From: Calditrichaeota bacterium AABM5.125.24
GTDB lineage: Bacteria > Electryoneota > AABM5-125-24 > Hatepunaeales > Hatepunaeaceae
Length of the DNA stretch: 10,025 nucleotides
Assembly (NCBI GenBank): GCA_002127415.1
Contig: MWJR01000144.1
Location: 1-10,025 of the forward strand
Reading direction: 5' to 3'
Shown: in pieces, positions 7,701 to 10,025 of the stretch
Numbering within the stretch: position 1 is the stretch's first letter
Layout of the letters: every line of letters starts with the position of its first letter
The notes under the pieces: model-generated
The model's database searches: none
What the model saw: only the letters and a program-made list of their open reading frames with translations
Told to the model about the DNA's origin: nothing
Program-made: the position numbers and the translations under genes

Positions 7701-8716
7701 CGGAGTTATCCGATATAGGCGCCTATGGAGGTCCGCTTGGCGGAGGGTGGGAAATCCCGGAGGTGGCGATAACCGTCTTCCAGAGCCCCGCTTTCCCCAG
7801 ATGGATTGACCTGTTTATTACCGCGCTCGACACCCTGCAGGGGGCACCGACCTGCTCACTGGAGTTCGCCGGTTCTGAACGGGTGCCCATCGAGTTGACT
7901 CAGAACCAGGGCGATCCACTGGCCTATAGAGGCAGCTACGAGGTGCCCGGCAGCGGGACGCTCTTCATTACCGTGGATGCCGTGCTGTCCGTTGACCGCA
8001 GGCAGAAGGCAGGACGGGTGTATGAGGTTATCCTGCTCGGTCCGGGCGTGGATGGCCTGATGCGGCTGGTGGGGGTTGACGGTTGGCTTCGGCTCCCCTC
8101 GGGGGCTGCAGACAAGCCTCTGGTGGTTCTGACGGGGTTCGATCCTGAGCCGCTCAAGCCTGCGGAAGGGCTTCTGTTCCTCACGCCGCAGTTGACGGTT
8201 TCCGGGACTCCAGAACCGTTGCTGGTGCCGGGGGGGCTGTCGATAGAGATCGATGCCGGGGACTGGACGGAGGATGACTCGCGGCGGCTCGGTATCTATC
8301 GGTTCGATGAGGATGGCTGGACGCGGCTGGAGGGCGGCTATCTGGAGGGCCGCGTGACCGGGGTGATTCTGCAGGGTGGCCGCTTCGCCGTCGCATGGGA
8401 CGCAGGATTTACCCCATCGGACTCAGAGCCGGTGCCCGAATCAATCGGCCTGCTGCACGCTTACCCCAATCCATTTAACCGGGAGGTTACCATTGAGTTC
8501 GACCTGGTGGAGGCAGGCGACGCAAGGCTGTCGGTCTACGATCTGGCCGGGCGCCGGGTGGCTGATCTGTTGGATAGACACCTGCAATCCGGCTCCAACG
8601 AAGCCGTGTGGGACGGCAACGACTCAGACGGGCAGCCGCTGCCCAGCGGTATCTACTGGGTGCGGCTGGAGGGGGTGCAGGGTTATCGCCCACTTAAGCT
8701 CTTGCTGTTGAGGTAA
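4703..8716 (+). CDS. Mosaic surface protein: beta-helix, three ASH/HYDIN-type Ig repeats, second beta-helix, C-terminal sorting domain
   Basis: 1337 residues. GTG 4703 is chosen because the next in-frame ATG lies inside the hydrophobic stretch; residues 1-28 then form a signal peptide ending AEA. Helix 1, about 29-345: entry element NGELHAVGTGEDTIVF, coils about 26 residues apart (TVSQCEI, SIINCTV, SILNCII), cap SPCIDAGDP...NMGAYGG. Residues about 352-673 hold three choice-of-anchor-D/ASH repeats with closing motifs LTGVG, LRGSG and LSGRG. Helix 2, about 678-1015, repeats the same plan (LGELRAVGLPTDSIHF, TVTNCVI, SDIGAYGG). Residues about 1018-1235 are beta-rich, with LGIYRFDEDGWTRL and GGRFAVAWD. 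From about 1252 lies a T9SS type A/FlgD-Ig-like domain: AYPNPFN, LSVYDLAGRRV, SGIYWVRL. No catalytic residues were recognised, so adhesion, glycan binding or structural display are the likely roles. It follows the PorV-like gene by 50 bases. Confidence 0.9.
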   Translation: MKGAFDLKGSAAGLAALFLLMLASPAEALDVIGPIETDTVWGVEDSPVRVMGDIILPTGRHLAVDPGVRVVFTGPYSFVVNGELHAVGTGEDTIVFTAEQPDIDSLRWKGIRFINAARDCRLVFCRIEQSWARGVWPENCGGAIYIEGSSPTVSQCEILRNRADGDGGGIYGWFSTATFQNSLITMNYSYCFGGGFYIGYSSMSIINCTVAYDTARAWGGGIYVGAEGTPSILNCIINNNTKKDSLLGIHLQPGDDFFHDIARANSADPTVSFCDVYRPGQVDPFPGTGNIAQVPGFIDVVEHPYDFHLQYSSPCIDAGDPNMSPGDEPDVLVNRINMGAYGGTDEATISVPVIHNDLYELGVAVNYDSVRIDTTAGRTGSPVSAEIRIENHGHYRLHLYDFRFTSPDFFPEMIVEEGDTIPVYRTTPVEPGERENFTINFRPVELRSYLDTLTIISSDTLHPAPFVELTGVGIAPIVEMDSTLDFGPRQIGASHLVSLDVHNSGRSELRVYSVNVQGDGFDAEVVDHTIAAGGTGEVNFTFSPTIPQSYEAAATVRTNDKNPVVILRGSGSGPKMVVEDSTLFSGYVYVGGDTSTYMLTISNEGNDTLHVTGAAVTNPAFSVGLPDTGLFVAEEESALLPVHFHPQQAGVDYEGLLTISSNYPVPHTVALSGRGMAEPGRYVFGEVAGVWGWSEGDPDYIVLDSVYVPAHQRLRIMPGARILFEPGAFMSVLGELRAVGLPTDSIHFLPRDPSGGTEAQWGGLDLAFEDATRLAYCVIKGSRNGLFITESSPLIQFCTIAENGDETLAGGGIHIVNSGAEITGCIIENNIAGGGGGIFIRNSKPTVTNCVIRNNRAQGGGGIHLYFLAGALIQSNLIYGNSGGAVHVIDHSAPRMVNNTITDNSGGGIFADLRSIPVLINTILWHNDGPEMEFGRNANALVSYCDVEGGFVGNANLDVEPGFVGPAAGDYHLSDSSPLIDQGNPEASFRDYFFPPSLGSELSDIGAYGGPLGGGWEIPEVAITVFQSPAFPRWIDLFITALDTLQGAPTCSLEFAGSERVPIELTQNQGDPLAYRGSYEVPGSGTLFITVDAVLSVDRRQKAGRVYEVILLGPGVDGLMRLVGVDGWLRLPSGAADKPLVVLTGFDPEPLKPAEGLLFLTPQLTVSGTPEPLLVPGGLSIEIDAGDWTEDDSRRLGIYRFDEDGWTRLEGGYLEGRVTGVILQGGRFAVAWDAGFTPSDSEPVPESIGLLHAYPNPFNREVTIEFDLVEAGDARLSVYDLAGRRVADLLDRHLQSGSNEAVWDGNDSDGQPLPSGIYWVRLEGVQGYRPLKLLLLR

Positions 8717-8720
8717 CAGG

Positions 8721-9434
8721 ATGCTGATTAAAACCGGAGATCGCACCCCCGTCGGGTGTTCCGACTCAGTTGCGGCTCATCACCACAAATCGGCCCAGAA
8801 GGATCTCCGCACACCGAGGGTGACAGGTTGGCTTGCGGCCGTGGTTCTGATTGGGTGCCTGTCGCTGACATTTACGGGTTGCGGGGGTGAGGATGGCGGT
8901 GCCCAGGGACCGGAGCTCACCGCTGATGAGTTTGTCGAAATTGGCTGGGAGGCGTTCGAAAGATATGACTACGCTTCCGCTCTGGAGCATTTTCAGGCTG
9001 CCATCGGCCGCGATGCTACCCACAGCGATGCCTTGAACGGGGCCGGATGGTCGTCCGGACGGCTGCCGGGGATGATGGAGACGGCTGCGGACTACTTCGC
9101 CCGCAGCCTGGCGAGCGATACCACCGAATACGATGCCCTGGGCGGCTGGGCCTTTGTGGAATACAGCCTTGAGGAGTGGCACTCCGCCCTGAACAAGGCG
9201 GATTCGCTGATGCACCGACGTCCCCGCTGGATGTTCCTGCATGAACCGACCGTCGATTTCCACGACATTCGACTGCTGGCCGCCAAGGTCCATTACAACC
9301 TCGGCGACTTTACCGCCAGTCTGGATGTCATCGTCACCTATCTGAACCCATCCTTCGAGGCCGACATAACCACCGAGGCCGGGCGCAGGGAGCTGTTGGA
9401 AGAGATCGCAAGACTGGGACAGCTATATGGATAA
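8721..9434 (+). CDS. TPR-containing probable lipoprotein
   Basis: 237 residues, starting four bases after the previous stop. The ATG at 8721 is chosen for operon fit, but AGG directly abuts it, and it gives an unusually long hydrophilic n-region of about 33 residues before the membrane segment (about 37-51, WLAAVVLIGCLSLTF). A cysteine follows at 54 in FTGC, a relaxed lipobox with an acidic/Gly tail (GGEDGG), so anchoring as a lipoprotein is likely; LIGC at 43-46 is an alternative. GTG 8820 would give a shorter signal but lacks a well-spaced ribosome binding site. Residues about 69-172 fit two to three TPR units (GWEAFERYDYASALEHFQAA, then YFARSLA and WHSALNKADSL), implying protein-protein binding. 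Position in the set suggests an accessory scaffold for the neighbouring surface proteins; that link is inference. Confidence 0.8.
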   Translation: MLIKTGDRTPVGCSDSVAAHHHKSAQKDLRTPRVTGWLAAVVLIGCLSLTFTGCGGEDGGAQGPELTADEFVEIGWEAFERYDYASALEHFQAAIGRDATHSDALNGAGWSSGRLPGMMETAADYFARSLASDTTEYDALGGWAFVEYSLEEWHSALNKADSLMHRRPRWMFLHEPTVDFHDIRLLAAKVHYNLGDFTASLDVIVTYLNPSFEADITTEAGRRELLEEIARLGQLYG

Positions 9435-10025
9435 TATCATTCGCCAAAGCCGGTTCCGGGACAGGCACCTATGCTTCCCCGGGGTGCGGGCTGTATTTCA
9501 GCGGGGAGCGGGGGCTTTCGGGGGCTTTTCAACCATAATCCTGCTGATATCCCTTATAACCACGCAAGGTTGTGACACCTTCACGGGACATATGTCGGGG
9601 GAGGAGGACATATATGCTAACCAGCCGCCGATAGTCGAATTTACCAACGTTCCTGCGGACGGCGACACCTTCAGCTATGCCCCCGTCATTCACTGGAAGG
9701 GACGCGACTGTGACGGCTTCGTTGAATATTACGACTACGCCGACATCATCGATTCGACGGCACTGTCCAATCCTGTCTATTACATCGACTTCATACCTGA
9801 TGAGGCCTGGGTTCGAGATACCACCACATCCGACACCATCTATCTGCTGACCGAGGCCGGCCAGGTGACCGAACATATCTTCTACGTCAAGTGCGCCGAC
9901 GACCAGGGTGCCGAGTCGGAGGTCATCTACCGCACCTTCTACCGCATGAACCAGCCGCCTTATGTGCCGGAGATCAAGTGGTGGAGTGACTCCGACACAT
10001 CATTCTTCCACGACCTCCTTATTAT
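9427..10025 (+). CDS. Ig-like surface protein, probable lipoprotein (N-terminal part; 3' end outside window)
   Basis: The frame is open from ATG 9427 to the window end (199 codons), overlapping the TPR gene by 8 bases, which implies translational coupling. GGGA at 9416-9419 is a weak ribosome binding site. A basic n-region of about 33 residues precedes a hydrophobic stretch (about 34-46, FSTIILLISLITT) and C49 in TQGC, a non-canonical lipobox, so lipidation is possible but unproven. GTG 9484 is an alternative start giving a shorter leader. Residues about 65-165 form an Ig/Fn3-like domain (NQPPIVEFTNVPADGDTF, VIHWKGRDCDGFVEYYDY, HIFYVKCADDQGAES); NQPPYVPEIKW from 175 begins a second domain or repeat. 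The NxPP...DG...W.G.D.DG pattern recurs in extracellular proteins of FCB candidate phyla. Function is unknown; codon use and composition match the neighbours, supporting a real gene. Confidence 0.82.
   Translation, partial: MDNIIRQSRFRDRHLCFPGVRAVFQRGAGAFGGFSTIILLISLITTQGCDTFTGHMSGEEDIYANQPPIVEFTNVPADGDTFSYAPVIHWKGRDCDGFVEYYDYADIIDSTALSNPVYYIDFIPDEAWVRDTTTSDTIYLLTEAGQVTEHIFYVKCADDQGAESEVIYRTFYRMNQPPYVPEIKWWSDSDTSFFHDLLI

Noticed and set aside
1..10025. Defence system, prophage, transposase, tRNA or rRNA
   Set aside because: Reading all coding frames gave only exported, barrel, beta-helix, Ig-like and TPR proteins; no nuclease, integrase, transposase or RNA-gene signature was seen, and gaps are too short to hide a large one.

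Overview
The window looks like chromosomal DNA of an uncultivated bacterium of the FCB superphylum (Bacteroidota and allied candidate phyla such as Zixibacteria, Eisenbacteria or Latescibacteria; the exact phylum cannot be fixed from this sequence). The basis is a set of protein families that co-occur there: large exported proteins with C-terminal domains like those sorted by the type IX secretion system (T9SS), a PorV/PorQ-family outer-membrane barrel, right-handed parallel beta-helix proteins ending in a SPCI(N/D)AGDP...GAYGG cap, and lipoproteins with TPR or Ig-like folds. The DNA is GC-rich, densely coding, and every gene reads on the + strand.

Layout. 1-520 is the 3' end of a beta-helix protein whose start lies outside the window. 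585-3494 encodes a 969-residue exported protein with an Asp/Gly-rich segment, a Pro-rich linker, an Fn3-like domain and a C-terminal sorting-type domain. 3495-3641 is the only sizeable intergenic gap; it is almost filled by an imperfect palindrome in which each arm carries three copies of an 8-base unit. 3642-4652 encodes a PorV/PorQ-family barrel. 4703-8716 encodes a 1337-residue mosaic surface protein: beta-helix, three ASH/choice-of-anchor-D-type Ig repeats, a second beta-helix, an accessory domain and a C-terminal sorting-type domain. 8721-9434 encodes a TPR lipoprotein. 9427-10025, overlapping it by 8 bases and running off the window, encodes the N-terminal part of an Ig-like surface protein that is probably a lipoprotein.

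How the genes may work together. The four genes from 3642 onward are tightly packed (gaps of 50, 4 and -8 bases) and are probably co-transcribed; the gene at 585 may belong to the same unit or be separated by the palindrome. In characterised T9SS, PorV collects substrates carrying the C-terminal signal at the outer membrane and passes them to the attachment machinery. The arrangement here, a PorV-like gene flanked by two genes with C-terminal sorting-type domains, suggests a cell-surface export and display locus. No enzyme, defence system, mobile-element gene, RNA gene or CRISPR array was seen. The most notable non-gene signals are the octamer-armed palindrome at 3495-3622, the C9 tract at 2502-2510 placed before the anchoring region, the Cys/Asn ladder in the beta-helices, and a short leader frame joined to the start of the 1337-residue gene.
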